Shown: one piece after another, positions 47,295-57,358 of the stretch
Position numbering within the stretch: the stretch's first letter is position 1
Layout of the letters: each line of letters begins with the position of its first letter
DNA from: an uncultured Alphaproteobacteria bacterium
GTDB taxonomy: Bacteria; Pseudomonadota; Alphaproteobacteria; HIMB59; GCA-002718135
Direction: 5' to 3'
NCBI GenBank assembly: GCA_902615625.1
Contig: CACMPM010000007.1
Coordinates: forward strand, 1-62,789
DNA: 62,789 bases
Position numbers and translations under genes: made by a program
Notes under the pieces: generated by a model
Seen by the model: only the letters and a program-made list of their open reading frames with translations
Databases searched by the model: none
What the model was told of the DNA's origin: nothing

Positions 47295-48516
47295 AATATC
47301 GCTATATCTATCTTTCATATTTATTATTTCATGTCAGGATACGATTTTATCATTAAAAAATGATGAAAATATAGTTTCTCAAGATTATACCTTTCAATTA
47401 GAAACAGAAGAATTTTTAGATTTTAGTTTTTTTGAACAGTATGCAGATAACGTAATTGATAACTATACATACAAAGCATCTGATTATAATTTTTTAGATA
47501 AAGATCAAGTTGTATTAAAAATTAATAACTATGAAGCAAAATATAACAATAATGAACCGATAAATGTCATATATCTCGATGAAAGTATTTATTCATTAAA
47601 TAAAGATGGTGAGCTTCTAAGGTTTGATTTAAATAATGGAAAGTTGATTGAAAGAATTAATATTAATTTAGATCAAGAAAAAAAAGTACCTATATCTTTT
47701 TCTATTTATAATAATGATTTTATTATTGCATTTAAATCAGGAGAAGTAGTTAGAATTAACAAATTAGGACAAGTTGTTTGGTTATTTAAAAATAAAGATT
47801 TATTAAATACCCCAGTCAAAATATTGGATGACTATTTAATAATATTATATCCACAAAAAATAGTTTTTTTATCAATTTTAAGTGGAGATATAATTTATGA
47901 GAAAGTTTTTAAATCAAGTAATATTATTCAATCATCGGGAGGTAAAATTAAAAATTATTTTAATATCGTTTTCTTTATACTTCCTAATAGTGAATTTAAT
48001 TCATTAGATACATATTTATTCGAGGAAAATAATTTAAATTTTGACAATATTGAACTTAATACTTCACTTAATAATCTAAAGGATCAAATACACCTTTACA
48101 AAAATTTTCTAGTTTATTTTGATGATGGAAATATTATTCATACTTTCGACATAAATAAAAACAAGTTTGTGTTAGTTGATTTTAGAATAAATTACTCGTC
48201 TTCAGCTATATTATTTAATAATTCACTAATTTCTAAAAACGAAGATTTTGTTGATTTCTATAATATTAAAAATGGAAATTTATTTTCAAGAATTAATATT
48301 AATAAAATACTAAACAAAAAATCAAAAATAATACATTCTTTGATCATAAATAAAAATATGCATTTGTTTACTGATAATGGTGAAATAATTATTTTAGATC
48401 AAAATCTTGAAATTCAAGAAACGTTTAATCTTAAAATTAAGAATATTAATAAAGTTTATAATTATCAAAATAAAATTTTTATAAGTACTGCAAAAGGTAT
48501 TACTTACATTTATTAA
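47272..48516 (+). CDS. bamB: BamB-like outer membrane assembly lipoprotein (PQQ-type beta-propeller)
   Basis: This 414-residue protein has an N-terminal signal ending in the lipobox FIISCQD (Cys after Ile-Ser), so it should be a lipoprotein. The rest has repeating segments such as SIYSLNKDGELLRFDLNNGKLI and VVRINKLGQVVWLFKNKD that fit a PQQ-like beta-propeller. BamB helps the BAM complex insert outer-membrane proteins. The sequence is very divergent; position directly upstream of der supports the call. Confidence 0.8.
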   Translation: MSFSFINKISLYLSFIFIISCQDTILSLKNDENIVSQDYTFQLETEEFLDFSFFEQYADNVIDNYTYKASDYNFLDKDQVVLKINNYEAKYNNNEPINVIYLDESIYSLNKDGELLRFDLNNGKLIERININLDQEKKVPISFSIYNNDFIIAFKSGEVVRINKLGQVVWLFKNKDLLNTPVKILDDYLIILYPQKIVFLSILSGDIIYEKVFKSSNIIQSSGGKIKNYFNIVFFILPNSEFNSLDTYLFEENNLNFDNIELNTSLNNLKDQIHLYKNFLVYFDDGNIIHTFDINKNKFVLVDFRINYSSSAILFNNSLISKNEDFVDFYNIKNGNLFSRININKILNKKSKIIHSLIINKNMHLFTDNGEIIILDQNLEIQETFNLKIKNINKVYNYQNKIFISTAKGITYIY

Positions 48517-48517
48517 A

Positions 48518-49807
48518 ATGAATATATTAATTTTAGGTATGCCAAATGTAGGCAAAACATCACTTTATAATTTAATTACAAATAAAAATAATAATATAAT
48601 TCATAATACTATTGGTACAACAAGAGACTGGCATGTATCACCTCTTAAATCAAATATTAATATTGATGTGTATGATACACCCGGAATAATTAATCAAAAA
48701 AGTTTAGTAACAAAGAGTGTCAGTAACATAATAACGAAAATAGATATTTTTGTTTATGTTATTGACTATAAAGATGAGAATTACTTTATAGATAAAGAAT
48801 TGATCAATGAATTAAGAAAATTTAATAAGGAAATAGTAGTTATTATCAATAAAGATGACAATTTTAAACAAGATAAAAAAATTGACAGCCTTGGTATAAA
48901 GAATATTTTTTTTATCTCATGTTCACATAATATAGGCATTGATTTCTTTTTAGATTTTTTAGCAAAATATGATGCTAAAGATAATAAGTTAATAAATTAT
49001 GATTTTTCTTTAGGAATATTTGGTAAAACAAATGTAGGAAAAAGTACTCTATTAAATAAATTAGTAGGATTTGAGAGATCAATTGTTAGTAATCAACCAA
49101 AAACTACAACTGATATAGTTTCTTCTTCATATAAATTCAAAGGTAATACATATTCAATTAAAGATACTGCAGGTTTAATAAAAAAAAATAAAATTGATAA
49201 AAATAGTCTTGATTTTTATGTCACCAAAAAAACTTTATCGATTATCAAGGAAATTAATTTAAATCTTTTCCTAATTGATATTGAACAAGGTTTTGATACT
49301 CAGTCTAAAAAAATATTTAATTTAATTTATAAAAAATCTAATATTTTATTACTTATTATTAATAAAACTGATTTAGTCAAAAAAAATAAAAAGAAAGTTA
49401 TAAATGAATTAATTAAGGATATTAATTATGAATTTTCTCAATCTAAAAATATAATTATTATACCAATTTCAACAATAAATAAAAAAGATATTTTATTTTT
49501 AAAAAATAAGATTCGTGAAATTATTTTAGAGATAAATAAAAATATATCAACTTCACAAATTAATAAGTGGTTAAATCATGTTGTTGAAAATAATTCTCAT
49601 CCAAGAATAAATGGGAAAGAAGTTAAATTTAAATATGGCACTCAGGTTTCAAACAGTCCTTTAACAATAAAAATTTTTTCAAACTTTTCTAAAGAAATAT
49701 CTAATTCATATAAAAGATATTTGCTTAATAATTTTTATAAATTCTTTAAAATTAAAAGTAGAAATTTAAAAATTTTATTTTCTAAATCTAAGAACCCTTA
49801 TGATTAG
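48518..49807 (+). CDS. der: ribosome-associated GTPase Der (EngA)
   Basis: This 429-residue protein has two tandem GTPase domains, the mark of Der. The first P-loop is GMPNVGKTSLYN near the N-terminus with DTPG, and the second is GKTNVGKSTLLN with DTAGL and NKTD. A KH-like domain ends the protein. It is needed for assembly of the 50S subunit. It starts one base after bamB and stops three bases from the convergent cvpA. Confidence 0.95.
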   Translation: MNILILGMPNVGKTSLYNLITNKNNNIIHNTIGTTRDWHVSPLKSNINIDVYDTPGIINQKSLVTKSVSNIITKIDIFVYVIDYKDENYFIDKELINELRKFNKEIVVIINKDDNFKQDKKIDSLGIKNIFFISCSHNIGIDFFLDFLAKYDAKDNKLINYDFSLGIFGKTNVGKSTLLNKLVGFERSIVSNQPKTTTDIVSSSYKFKGNTYSIKDTAGLIKKNKIDKNSLDFYVTKKTLSIIKEINLNLFLIDIEQGFDTQSKKIFNLIYKKSNILLLIINKTDLVKKNKKKVINELIKDINYEFSQSKNIIIIPISTINKKDILFLKNKIREIILEINKNISTSQINKWLNHVVENNSHPRINGKEVKFKYGTQVSNSPLTIKIFSNFSKEISNSYKRYLLNNFYKFFKIKSRNLKILFSKSKNPYD

Positions 49808-49810
49808 TCA

Positions 49811-50356
49811 TTATTGATCTGTAATTCTATAATTTTCAATAATATTATTATTATATTCAGAAATTTGCATAAGAATATTTGAATTTTCTACAAAAAATAG
49901 ATGAAAATTTTTTAATATCTCCACATCATTATTATCAGTTAAATACAATACACTACTATAGATTAAATACGAAAACAGAATGCCATATAAGATTCCAAAA
50001 AATTTATCAAATATAACTCCTAAAATTTGTTTATCTAAGTCACTATTTAAAAATTTTCTTATTCTTTTTAATATAAATAAACTAATTAAGAAAATTATTG
50101 GTATTGCAATAATGATACTTAAAACGCTTACAAACTGTTCAAATCTTTGTAAAAAATTAATATTTAAGAGTTGTTCACTTAAAAAATCTGAAAGATATTG
50201 ATAACTATATATTGTTACAAATACAGAACCAACCCATGTTAATAACCCTAATATAGAATTAATAAATCCTTTCCAGAAACTTAAAATAACAATTACTGCA
50301 GTTAAAATTAATACTAAATAATCGAAAAATATTAATTCAAAGTTTAAAAAAGTCAT
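49811..50356 (-). CDS. cvpA: CvpA family membrane protein
   Basis: This 181-residue inner-membrane protein has four hydrophobic segments. The N-terminal LVLILTAVIVILSFWKGFI and LGLLTWVGSVFVTIYSY are typical of CvpA. The family is linked to colicin V production and envelope stress tolerance, with an unknown mechanism. Its ATG overlaps the stop of the RND-superfamily gene (ATGA). In many alphaproteobacteria cvpA is followed by purF; here it is not. Confidence 0.85.
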   Translation of the reverse strand: MTFLNFELIFFDYLVLILTAVIVILSFWKGFINSILGLLTWVGSVFVTIYSYQYLSDFLSEQLLNINFLQRFEQFVSVLSIIIAIPIIFLISLFILKRIRKFLNSDLDKQILGVIFDKFFGILYGILFSYLIYSSVLYLTDNNDVEILKNFHLFFVENSNILMQISEYNNNIIENYRITDQ

Positions 50357-52704
50357 TTCTGATATTTCAATATTGATGGTAAAGTAATTAGTACTCCTAT
50401 CATAGCAAATATCATTGCTAAACTAGTAAATAGACCAAAATAAACTGTAGGAACAAAGTTTGATAGACAAAGAGTAAGGAAACCAGCAGTGATTGCAATA
50501 GATGTAATTAAAACTGCATTACCTACAGTTAAATGCGTTTTTTCAATTATTTCATTATGATTTCTACCTAACTTAAGATTTTCCTTGTAACGATAGATAT
50601 AATGTATTGTATTATCAACAGCTATACCAATTGAAATTGCTGCAATTGTAATTGTCATTATATCAAGTGGTATTTTAAGCAATCCAATTAAACCAAGAAT
50701 AAAAGTTGAAGCAAAAATATTCGGAATTATTCCAATTAAACTTAATTTTAAGGATCTAAATAATATTACAAACATTATAAAAATAGCTAAAATTACAAAA
50801 CCTAAGGATTTTATTTGTGAACTAAATAAAGATTTTAACATGTTATTATACAATACTAACAAGCCATTAACTTTGAATTCTTCCAAGTTATCAAATTCAT
50901 TCAATAAAAAAGCATTGATGTCATTAATAAGATCATTTCTTTTAATATCTTTCGAATCTTTGACTCTTGTAGAAATTTTTATCATGTTGTTTTCAACATT
51001 GAGATAAGGATCAATTAAATCGGTTTTATAATCAATAGGAATTTCATTATATAATACTGATAATTCAAACATTGATAAATCACCTTTATTTATTTGATTT
51101 GCGGTATCTATAAGTGAATAAATTGAAGTAACTTTCCCAATTTCTATTCTACTTTCTAAATATTGATGAACAAATTTGATTGTTTCAATCTTTTCATTTG
51201 TGAACCAAATATTATTTTCTTCTTCAAACAGATCATCTGAGAAAATATCATCTTCAAATTCTAAATCATCATCTTCTTCTGTTGTTATTGTTGTATCAAT
51301 TATTTGATCATCATTTTTGAATTTAAGAATAATGTCTAATGGTGTAGTCCCACCTAATTCATTATCTATAAGATACATTCCTTTATAAATTTCTGTATTT
51401 TTTTTAAAATATTTTATAAATGAGTTTTCAACATTCAGATTGGTAATTCCATATAGAGATATGAAAAATATTAGAATGTTTAATCCAAGAATATATTTAC
51501 TATTCTTATATGCAAAAGGATAAAAAGATTTTAAAAAACTTAAATTTAGAGAATAGCTTTTTTCCTCCTTTGAAAAGAAAGAAACAATTAGAGGTAAAAT
51601 TACAAATGATGAAATTAAAACTATTAATAATGCTATTATCATTATAATTCCAAAATCAATTATAGGTTTAATATCTGATATTACTAGTGATACAAAAGCA
51701 ACAATTGTAGTGAGAAAAGTATAAAAACAAGGCCAAAACATCATTCTAAAATTTTCAATAATTTTTATATCTCTTTGTAAATAATTATTCATTATATGAA
51801 CATTCATAGAAATAGATAAAACAAACATTAAGGATAAGAAGTTTGCTGAAACTGCTGTAATTTCAAAATTAATAAAACCGGCTAAACCTATTGACAAATA
51901 AACTGCACTAATTGATGTAAATAAAATAGCAAATACCCATTTGAATCTTCTAAAAATTAAGAAAAGAATTAAAACTATAACTAAAAGAACAATTAAACTG
52001 AATGTAAAAATGTCATTCTTTACATAAGAAATGACATCGCTAGATATCATCTCTACTCCACCTAAATAGTATGTAAAATATTGATTGCTATTAATAATAA
52101 TATTTCTTATTTTTTTTATTAATTCGTTTCTTTCGTTGTCTATTTCTGTTTTTATTTTGTAATATTTACCCTGAGTTAAGTAAAAATTTTTATTATTTTT
52201 AAGATCAATTGCTTTACTATTTTCATTTAGAAATATTACTATTGAAGTTATATTTTTACTTTCATTAATGATTTGATCACTATAAATTGGACTTTTTGCA
52301 AATTCATTCAATATATCTTCAAATTGCAAACTTGAGTTCAATATTGTTTCATAATTATTATTTGCTAAATCAATAAGACTAGTATTATTTAAAAGTAGGA
52401 TAGGGGCTTTATTAATTGTAAAAACAGAATAAACTTCTGGTAAATTAGATAATTTTTTACTTATTTTTTCAATTTCTTCTATTAGAACACTATCGATTTT
52501 AGAATTACTTTCGATGGCTATTACTAAGCTATTTTTTGTTGGAAACAAATCTTGGTAATATGAGAAATATTTAAAATCTTCATCATTTTGTGATACTAAA
52601 CTATCTGAGGACGCATCAATTCTGAAATCTCTTATATAAAAACTAGTAAATATTAATGATGCAATGAGAAAAAATAATAAAATGATTTGTAATTTTCTAC
52701 TCAT
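50353..52704 (-). CDS. RND-superfamily exporter (MMPL/SSD type)
   Basis: This 783-residue protein has two copies of the half-RND layout: one TM helix, a large periplasmic domain and a five-helix bundle (about residues 230-375 and 640-780). The sterol-sensing-like helices include SANFLSLMFVLSISMNVHIM and IAAISIGIAVDNTIHYIYRY. It needs no separate adaptor gene in cis. An acidic block at residues 476-496 (15 of 21 residues Asp/Glu) interrupts the second periplasmic domain. Relatives export lipids or hopanoids; the substrate here is unknown. It overlaps both alr and cvpA. Confidence 0.85.
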   Translation of the reverse strand: MSRKLQIILLFFLIASLIFTSFYIRDFRIDASSDSLVSQNDEDFKYFSYYQDLFPTKNSLVIAIESNSKIDSVLIEEIEKISKKLSNLPEVYSVFTINKAPILLLNNTSLIDLANNNYETILNSSLQFEDILNEFAKSPIYSDQIINESKNITSIVIFLNENSKAIDLKNNKNFYLTQGKYYKIKTEIDNERNELIKKIRNIIINSNQYFTYYLGGVEMISSDVISYVKNDIFTFSLIVLLVIVLILFLIFRRFKWVFAILFTSISAVYLSIGLAGFINFEITAVSANFLSLMFVLSISMNVHIMNNYLQRDIKIIENFRMMFWPCFYTFLTTIVAFVSLVISDIKPIIDFGIIMIIALLIVLISSFVILPLIVSFFSKEEKSYSLNLSFLKSFYPFAYKNSKYILGLNILIFFISLYGITNLNVENSFIKYFKKNTEIYKGMYLIDNELGGTTPLDIILKFKNDDQIIDTTITTEEDDDLEFEDDIFSDDLFEEENNIWFTNEKIETIKFVHQYLESRIEIGKVTSIYSLIDTANQINKGDLSMFELSVLYNEIPIDYKTDLIDPYLNVENNMIKISTRVKDSKDIKRNDLINDINAFLLNEFDNLEEFKVNGLLVLYNNMLKSLFSSQIKSLGFVILAIFIMFVILFRSLKLSLIGIIPNIFASTFILGLIGLLKIPLDIMTITIAAISIGIAVDNTIHYIYRYKENLKLGRNHNEIIEKTHLTVGNAVLITSIAITAGFLTLCLSNFVPTVYFGLFTSLAMIFAMIGVLITLPSILKYQK

Positions 52705-53752
52705 ATTTCCTATAAACTCTTTTGCCTATAGAGGTCATAATTTCATTAGGTATTGTTTTGCATAATTTTGCAAATTTATCTATTTTATGTTCGTCATTTA
52801 TAATGTCCAAATACATTCCTATATTCAAATCATGACTAGATTTTGAAATATCTACTGTAAATGTATCCATTGAAATTCTCCCGATTATCTTAAATTTATT
52901 TTTTTTAAAATAAACATATCCATTATTACTTAATGATCTCGGTATACCATCCTCATATCCAAGACCAATAATGGCAACTTTAATTTTTGTTTTTGTCTTA
53001 AATGTTCTATTGTAACCAACATATTGGTTTTTTTGAATATATTTAATTTGTATTATTTTTCCTTTTAAACATATAACATTTTTAATGTTTTTTCCTAATT
53101 TTTTACTTTCAAAACCTCCATAAATACCTATTCCCGGTCTAATCATGTCATATAAATATGATTTATCTAAAACTGCGCCGTGAGAATTAGCTAAACTAAA
53201 AATTATTTTATTATTTTTAAATTTATTTTTCAATTTGGTAAAAATTTTCTTTTGTTTTAAATTGTAATTATTATTATATTCATTTGCACTAGATAAGTGA
53301 CTTATGATTAATTGTATTTTTTTATTTTTAAAATCAATTTCATTTGTTTTCTCTATTGGAATTCCCAATCTATTTATTCCTGTATCGACATGAATAGCGA
53401 ATTTTAATCCAGAATTTTTAATTCTAATATATTCTTCTATACTATTGATAACTGGAATAAGATTTGTATTTAAAAAGTTTTGTAAATTGTAATCTTGTAA
53501 TCCATTTAAAATAAAAATATTTATGAATTTGTATTTATTTTTTAATTTTAAACCTTCATCTAATGTAGCAACAAAAAAATGCTTACAGCTATTCTTTAAT
53601 AGGAGATTAAATACTTTTTTATCTCCTAATCCATATGCATTTGCTTTTATTGTTGGGGCAACAATTAAGTTTTTCTTTAATTTTTTGAAAAAATTATAAT
53701 TATGAATTAAGTTTTTTGTATTTATATTTAAGATACCGCTTTCTTTAATCAC
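52697..53752 (-). CDS. alr: alanine racemase
   Basis: This 351-residue PLP enzyme supplies D-alanine for peptidoglycan. The PLP lysine is Lys36 in VAPTIKANAYGLG, and HVDTGINRLGIP, LANSHGAVLD, MIRPGIGIYGG and GRISMDTFTVDI follow in family order. The start is GTG overlapping the dnaB stop as GTGA. It lies in the rpsF-rpsR-rplI-dnaB-alr series common in alphaproteobacteria. Confidence 0.94.
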   Translation of the reverse strand: MIKESGILNINTKNLIHNYNFFKKLKKNLIVAPTIKANAYGLGDKKVFNLLLKNSCKHFFVATLDEGLKLKNKYKFINIFILNGLQDYNLQNFLNTNLIPVINSIEEYIRIKNSGLKFAIHVDTGINRLGIPIEKTNEIDFKNKKIQLIISHLSSANEYNNNYNLKQKKIFTKLKNKFKNNKIIFSLANSHGAVLDKSYLYDMIRPGIGIYGGFESKKLGKNIKNVICLKGKIIQIKYIQKNQYVGYNRTFKTKTKIKVAIIGLGYEDGIPRSLSNNGYVYFKKNKFKIIGRISMDTFTVDISKSSHDLNIGMYLDIINDEHKIDKFAKLCKTIPNEIMTSIGKRVYRKYE

Positions 53753-55248
53753 TCAATAATATTATCATAATCTTTCGATATTAAGTCACTGAATTTGGTA
53801 TAATTCGCATCAAAGTGCATTTTTATTGATCCAATTGGACCGTGTCTCTGTTTTGCTATAATTATTTCTGCTTTATTATAATTTTCATTAGTTAATTGCT
53901 GCCACCTTGATACTCTTTCATTATACTTAATATCATCTTCTTCAGATTTTCTTATTGGTTCTAATCTCTCTAAATAGTAACTCTCCCTATAAATAAACAT
54001 TACAACATCTGAATCTTGTTCAATTGTTCCACTTTCTCTTAAATCTGATAATTGTGGTCTTTTATCTTCTCTTTGTTCAACCTGTCTTGATAATTGAGAT
54101 AAAGCAACAACTGGAATATTTAATTCTTTTGCGATTGATTTTAATCCTCTGGTTATTTCTGATATTTCCTGGACTCTACCATCATTTCTACTGTTAGATG
54201 AAGATGACATTAGCTGTAAATAATCTATAATTATTAAATTAATATCGTGTAGCCGTTTTAGTCTCCTTGCTCTCGCTCTTAAAGTTGGAATTGTAAGTAC
54301 TGGGTTATCATCAATTATTAAGTTTAAGTTTTCTAATTCTGATGAGGTTTTAGCAATTTTATTAAAATCTTGTTTATTAAGTTCAGCTTTACGCATCTTA
54401 TCTCCTGAAATTTTTGTCTGCTCTGCTAAGATTCTTGTTGCTAATTGTTCGGATGACATTTCTAGAGAGAAAAATGCAACCTTACCCCCATCTAATATTG
54501 TTTTATTTTGAAATTCATCTTTTCCTTCTAAATATTTGATTGCACAATTAAAAGCTATATTGGTTCCTAAAGCTGTTTTCCCCATTGATGGCCTCCCTGC
54601 AATTATTATTAAATCAGATTTATGTAGACCGCCTAATTTTTTATCTAAATCTTTGAAGCCTGTGGGTACACCTGCAATTTTTCCCTCTCTTTTATAAGCT
54701 TCACTTATGATATCAACGGCGCCTTTAAGTGCATTACCAAAATTTATAAAAGATCTATCTGAATTTCCTGTTTGAGATAAGTTATAAAGATCATTTTCAG
54801 CATTCTCTATCAAATTTTCTACAACGCTATTATTATTTGTATTAGTTTCTTGTATAATATTATGAGCAATACCAACTAAATTCCTTTTAACATACAGGTC
54901 ATAGATTATTTTAGCATAATTAAATGTATTTTGAGTAGATGGTGCACTATCTTTTAGTTGATTTAAATAATTTACTTTATTTAAATTATTTTTATCTTCA
55001 GGCAGATAATTTTTAAGAGTAATTGGAGAAACTAAAATATTTTTGTCTAATAAATTTTTAATTGTAATAAAAATAATTTTATTTGTTTCATCTACAAAAT
55101 GGTTTTCATTAAGAAAATCGGATACCTTTTCATAGTTTCTATTATCCCAGAGAATACAAGATATTAAAGCTAGTTCTGCTTCAGTATTAGAAAATATATC
55201 TTCATTATTTATTTCTTTTTGGTTTGAATTTACTAATTCAAATGACAT
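53749..55248 (-). CDS. dnaB: replicative DNA helicase DnaB
   Basis: This 499-residue hexameric helicase unwinds DNA at the replication fork. The N-terminal primase-interacting domain covers about residues 18-120. The RecA-like domain has Walker A GRPSMGKTA at 218-226, then FFSLEMSSEQLATRIL, LIIIDYLQLM and LSQLSRQVEQREDKRPQLSDLRESG as separate motifs in order. No intein is present. It overlaps the following alr by four bases. Confidence 0.96.
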   Translation of the reverse strand: MSFELVNSNQKEINNEDIFSNTEAELALISCILWDNRNYEKVSDFLNENHFVDETNKIIFITIKNLLDKNILVSPITLKNYLPEDKNNLNKVNYLNQLKDSAPSTQNTFNYAKIIYDLYVKRNLVGIAHNIIQETNTNNNSVVENLIENAENDLYNLSQTGNSDRSFINFGNALKGAVDIISEAYKREGKIAGVPTGFKDLDKKLGGLHKSDLIIIAGRPSMGKTALGTNIAFNCAIKYLEGKDEFQNKTILDGGKVAFFSLEMSSEQLATRILAEQTKISGDKMRKAELNKQDFNKIAKTSSELENLNLIIDDNPVLTIPTLRARARRLKRLHDINLIIIDYLQLMSSSSNSRNDGRVQEISEITRGLKSIAKELNIPVVALSQLSRQVEQREDKRPQLSDLRESGTIEQDSDVVMFIYRESYYLERLEPIRKSEEDDIKYNERVSRWQQLTNENYNKAEIIIAKQRHGPIGSIKMHFDANYTKFSDLISKDYDNIIE

Positions 55249-55331
55249 TAATATTAAATAAACTATCTAAAAAAGATCAACAAGAACAAGAGATAAAATT
55301 TGGTTAAATAAATATTAATAATGTGAATAAA

Positions 55332-55775
55332 TTAGTTTTTATTGACAGTTACTTGAAATTCTTCGTTAATTCCTTCATAAGGATTAATTTCAATTGAATG
55401 CTCACCAATTGATTTAATTTGATTTTTTATAATTAAGTCATCTGATTTGACTTTTAAGTTATTATTTTGCAGAAAATCTATTATTTCTTTTTTGGAAATA
55501 GATCCATAAAGCTGATCTTTTTCATCAGCTTCTTTATTAAATATGATTTTTACTTGCTTTATATCATTTATTAATTTTTTAGCTGCATTAAGTTTGATCT
55601 CTTCATTCTTTTTCATATCGTCTTTAATTTTTTCGTAATATTCTGCATTTTTTTTATTTTCTCTTAGAGCCATATTATTAGGGAATAAATAATTTCTTGC
55701 ATAACCAGGTTTTACTGAGACCTTATCTCCAATTTTACCTAGTTTTTTTACATTTGTAGTTAAAATAACTTTCAT
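55332..55775 (-). CDS. rplI: 50S ribosomal protein L9
   Basis: This 147-residue protein begins [29 protein letters not shown] with the L9 signature GYARNYLFP, then a long helix rich in Lys and a C-terminal domain ([10 protein letters not shown]). Its ATG overlaps the rpsR stop (ATGA). The operon order S6-S18-L9 is standard. An 83-base spacer, AT-rich and without a clear hairpin, separates it from dnaB. Confidence 0.96.
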   Translation of the reverse strand: MKVILTTNVKKLGKIGDKVSVKPGYARNYLFPNNMALRENKKNAEYYEKIKDDMKKNEEIKLNAAKKLINDIKQVKIIFNKEADEKDQLYGSISKKEIIDFLQNNNLKVKSDDLIIKNQIKSIGEHSIEINPYEGINEEFQVTVNKN

Positions 55776-56047
55776 GATTGAATAGATTTATTTGTATAAG
55801 AGATTAAAGATAAAAAACGAGCTCTTTTAATAGCTTTTGCAAGCTCTTTTTGTTTCTTTCTTGAAACACCAGTAATTCTACTAGGAATAATTTTACCTTT
55901 TTCAGTTAGGTATCTTGACAGTAACCTAATGTCTTTATAATCTATCTCAGGCGATCCAGGTTGACTAAAAGGACAAAACTTCTTTTTTAATTCAAATGGA
56001 GAATTAGATCTTTCGTCTTTTTTTGTATTAAATTTATTTTTTCTCAT
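55772..56047 (-). CDS. rpsR: 30S ribosomal protein S18
   Basis: This 91-residue protein has the S18 core [43 protein letters not shown], which binds 16S rRNA beside S6. The N-terminal part is a basic Lys/Asn extension. It overlaps rpsF by 14 bases and rplI by four, so the three are translationally coupled. Confidence 0.95.
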   Translation of the reverse strand: MRKNKFNTKKDERSNSPFELKKKFCPFSQPGSPEIDYKDIRLLSRYLTEKGKIIPSRITGVSRKKQKELAKAIKRARFLSLISYTNKSIQS

Positions 56048-56360
56048 GATTTAACTTTGTTGGAAGTTCCTGGTGTTTTTTAACCTTTATAAAAATATAT
56101 CTTATTATATTTTCAGATTGATTTATTTCTTTACTAATTTCCTTAACTATAGAGCCTGATGTTTCTACCTGCAAAAATCTATAAAAAGCTTTTTTAAATT
56201 TATTAATACTGTAACTTAGATCTCTAAGTCCCCAATTTTCTTCATTTATTACTTTAGCGGAATGAGCTTCTAGATTAGATTTAAACTTACTAATTTCTTC
56301 ATCAAGAGTATTTGTTGATAATTCAGGATTTAAAATAAGTACTACTTCAAAATTATTCAT
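56034..56360 (-). CDS. rpsF: 30S ribosomal protein S6
   Basis: This 108-residue protein begins [22 protein letters not shown] and has the S6 segment [23 protein letters not shown]. It forms a heterodimer with S18 on 16S rRNA. It is the first gene of the rpsF-rpsR-rplI(-dnaB-alr) run, preceded by GGAG four bases before its ATG and by a 20-bp palindrome in the divergent spacer. Confidence 0.95.
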   Translation of the reverse strand: MNNFEVVLILNPELSTNTLDEEISKFKSNLEAHSAKVINEENWGLRDLSYSINKFKKAFYRFLQVETSGSIVKEISKEINQSENIIRYIFIKVKKHQELPTKLNHEKK

Positions 56361-56377
56361 AAAACTCCATGGTTAAT

Positions 56378-56397
56378 CTTATATTTATAAATATAAG
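56378..56397. promoter_or_regulatory. perfect 20-bp palindrome between rpsF and fabD
   Basis: CTTATATTTA and its exact reverse complement lie head to head with no spacer, 17 bases upstream of the rpsF ATG and 48 bases before fabD. It may be an operator or overlapping -10 elements for the two divergent operons. As RNA it would form a weak A-U hairpin. Confidence 0.4.
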
Positions 56398-56445
56398 AGA
56401 AGTTGAACTTGCATATATTAAAATTTTAAAATAAATCAAGCATTA

Positions 56446-57357
56446 ATGACATCTATAGTATTTCCAGGCCAGGGCAGTCAAACAACTGGTATGGTAAAGG
56501 ATTTTTACGATAATTTTAAAACAGCTAAGCTAATTTTTGAAGAGATTGAGGATTATACCAAAATTGATTTAAAAAATATTATATTTAACAACTTTGATGA
56601 TAAATTGAATTTAACACAATTTACCCAAATTTCAATATTTGCCGCTTCCTATACAATATTCAAAGTTTATTGCTCTGAAACAAATATAGATAAAGCAACT
56701 ATCAATGTAATGATGGGACATTCACTTGGTGAATACACAGCATTAGCGTGTTCTGATAGAATTAGTTTAAAAGAGTGTAGCTTGATATTAAAAAAAAGAG
56801 GAGAATTAATGAACAATGCAGTTGCTCCTAATGAAACAGGGATGGCAGCTTTAATAGGTAAAGAAGCAGATTCCATTCAAAATATAATAAATAAAAATAG
56901 TTTAAATTTAGAAATTGCTAACGACAACTCTAATATTCAAATTGTAATTTCTGGTAATATTGAAGAAATTAAAAAAAGTGAAAAAATTTTTTTAAATAAT
57001 GGTGTTAAAAAATTTGTTATTTTGAATGTATCTGCTGCATTTCACAGTAAATATATGTTAAAGGCTCAGAAAGAACTATCAAATGATATTGAAAATTTAA
57101 TTTTTAAGGATAACAAAATAAAAATAATTTCTAATTATGATGCAAATGTCCATATTGAAAATAAAATCATTAAAACAAATTTACAAAATCAAATGGCCAA
57201 CAAAGTTAATTGGACACAAAGTATAAAAAAACTTGAAGGTATAGGTGAAAACAAAATTATAGAAATAGGGCCAAATAAGATTTTAAGTGGATTAATAAAG
57301 AGAATCTCAAATAATTTTGATATTAATTCTATAAATAATATTTCAGATATTAAATAA
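56446..57357 (+). CDS. fabD: malonyl-CoA:ACP transacylase
   Basis: This 303-residue acyltransferase loads malonate on acyl carrier protein. The N-terminal VFPGQGSQTTGM, nucleophile Ser93 in GHSLGEYTAL and His200 in SAAFHSKYM are all present. It opens the fabD-fabG-acpP-fabF-mltG-gmk series on the plus strand and is one base from fabG. Confidence 0.96.
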   Translation: MTSIVFPGQGSQTTGMVKDFYDNFKTAKLIFEEIEDYTKIDLKNIIFNNFDDKLNLTQFTQISIFAASYTIFKVYCSETNIDKATINVMMGHSLGEYTALACSDRISLKECSLILKKRGELMNNAVAPNETGMAALIGKEADSIQNIINKNSLNLEIANDNSNIQIVISGNIEEIKKSEKIFLNNGVKKFVILNVSAAFHSKYMLKAQKELSNDIENLIFKDNKIKIISNYDANVHIENKIIKTNLQNQMANKVNWTQSIKKLEGIGENKIIEIGPNKILSGLIKRISNNFDINSINNISDIK

Positions 57358-57358
57358 T

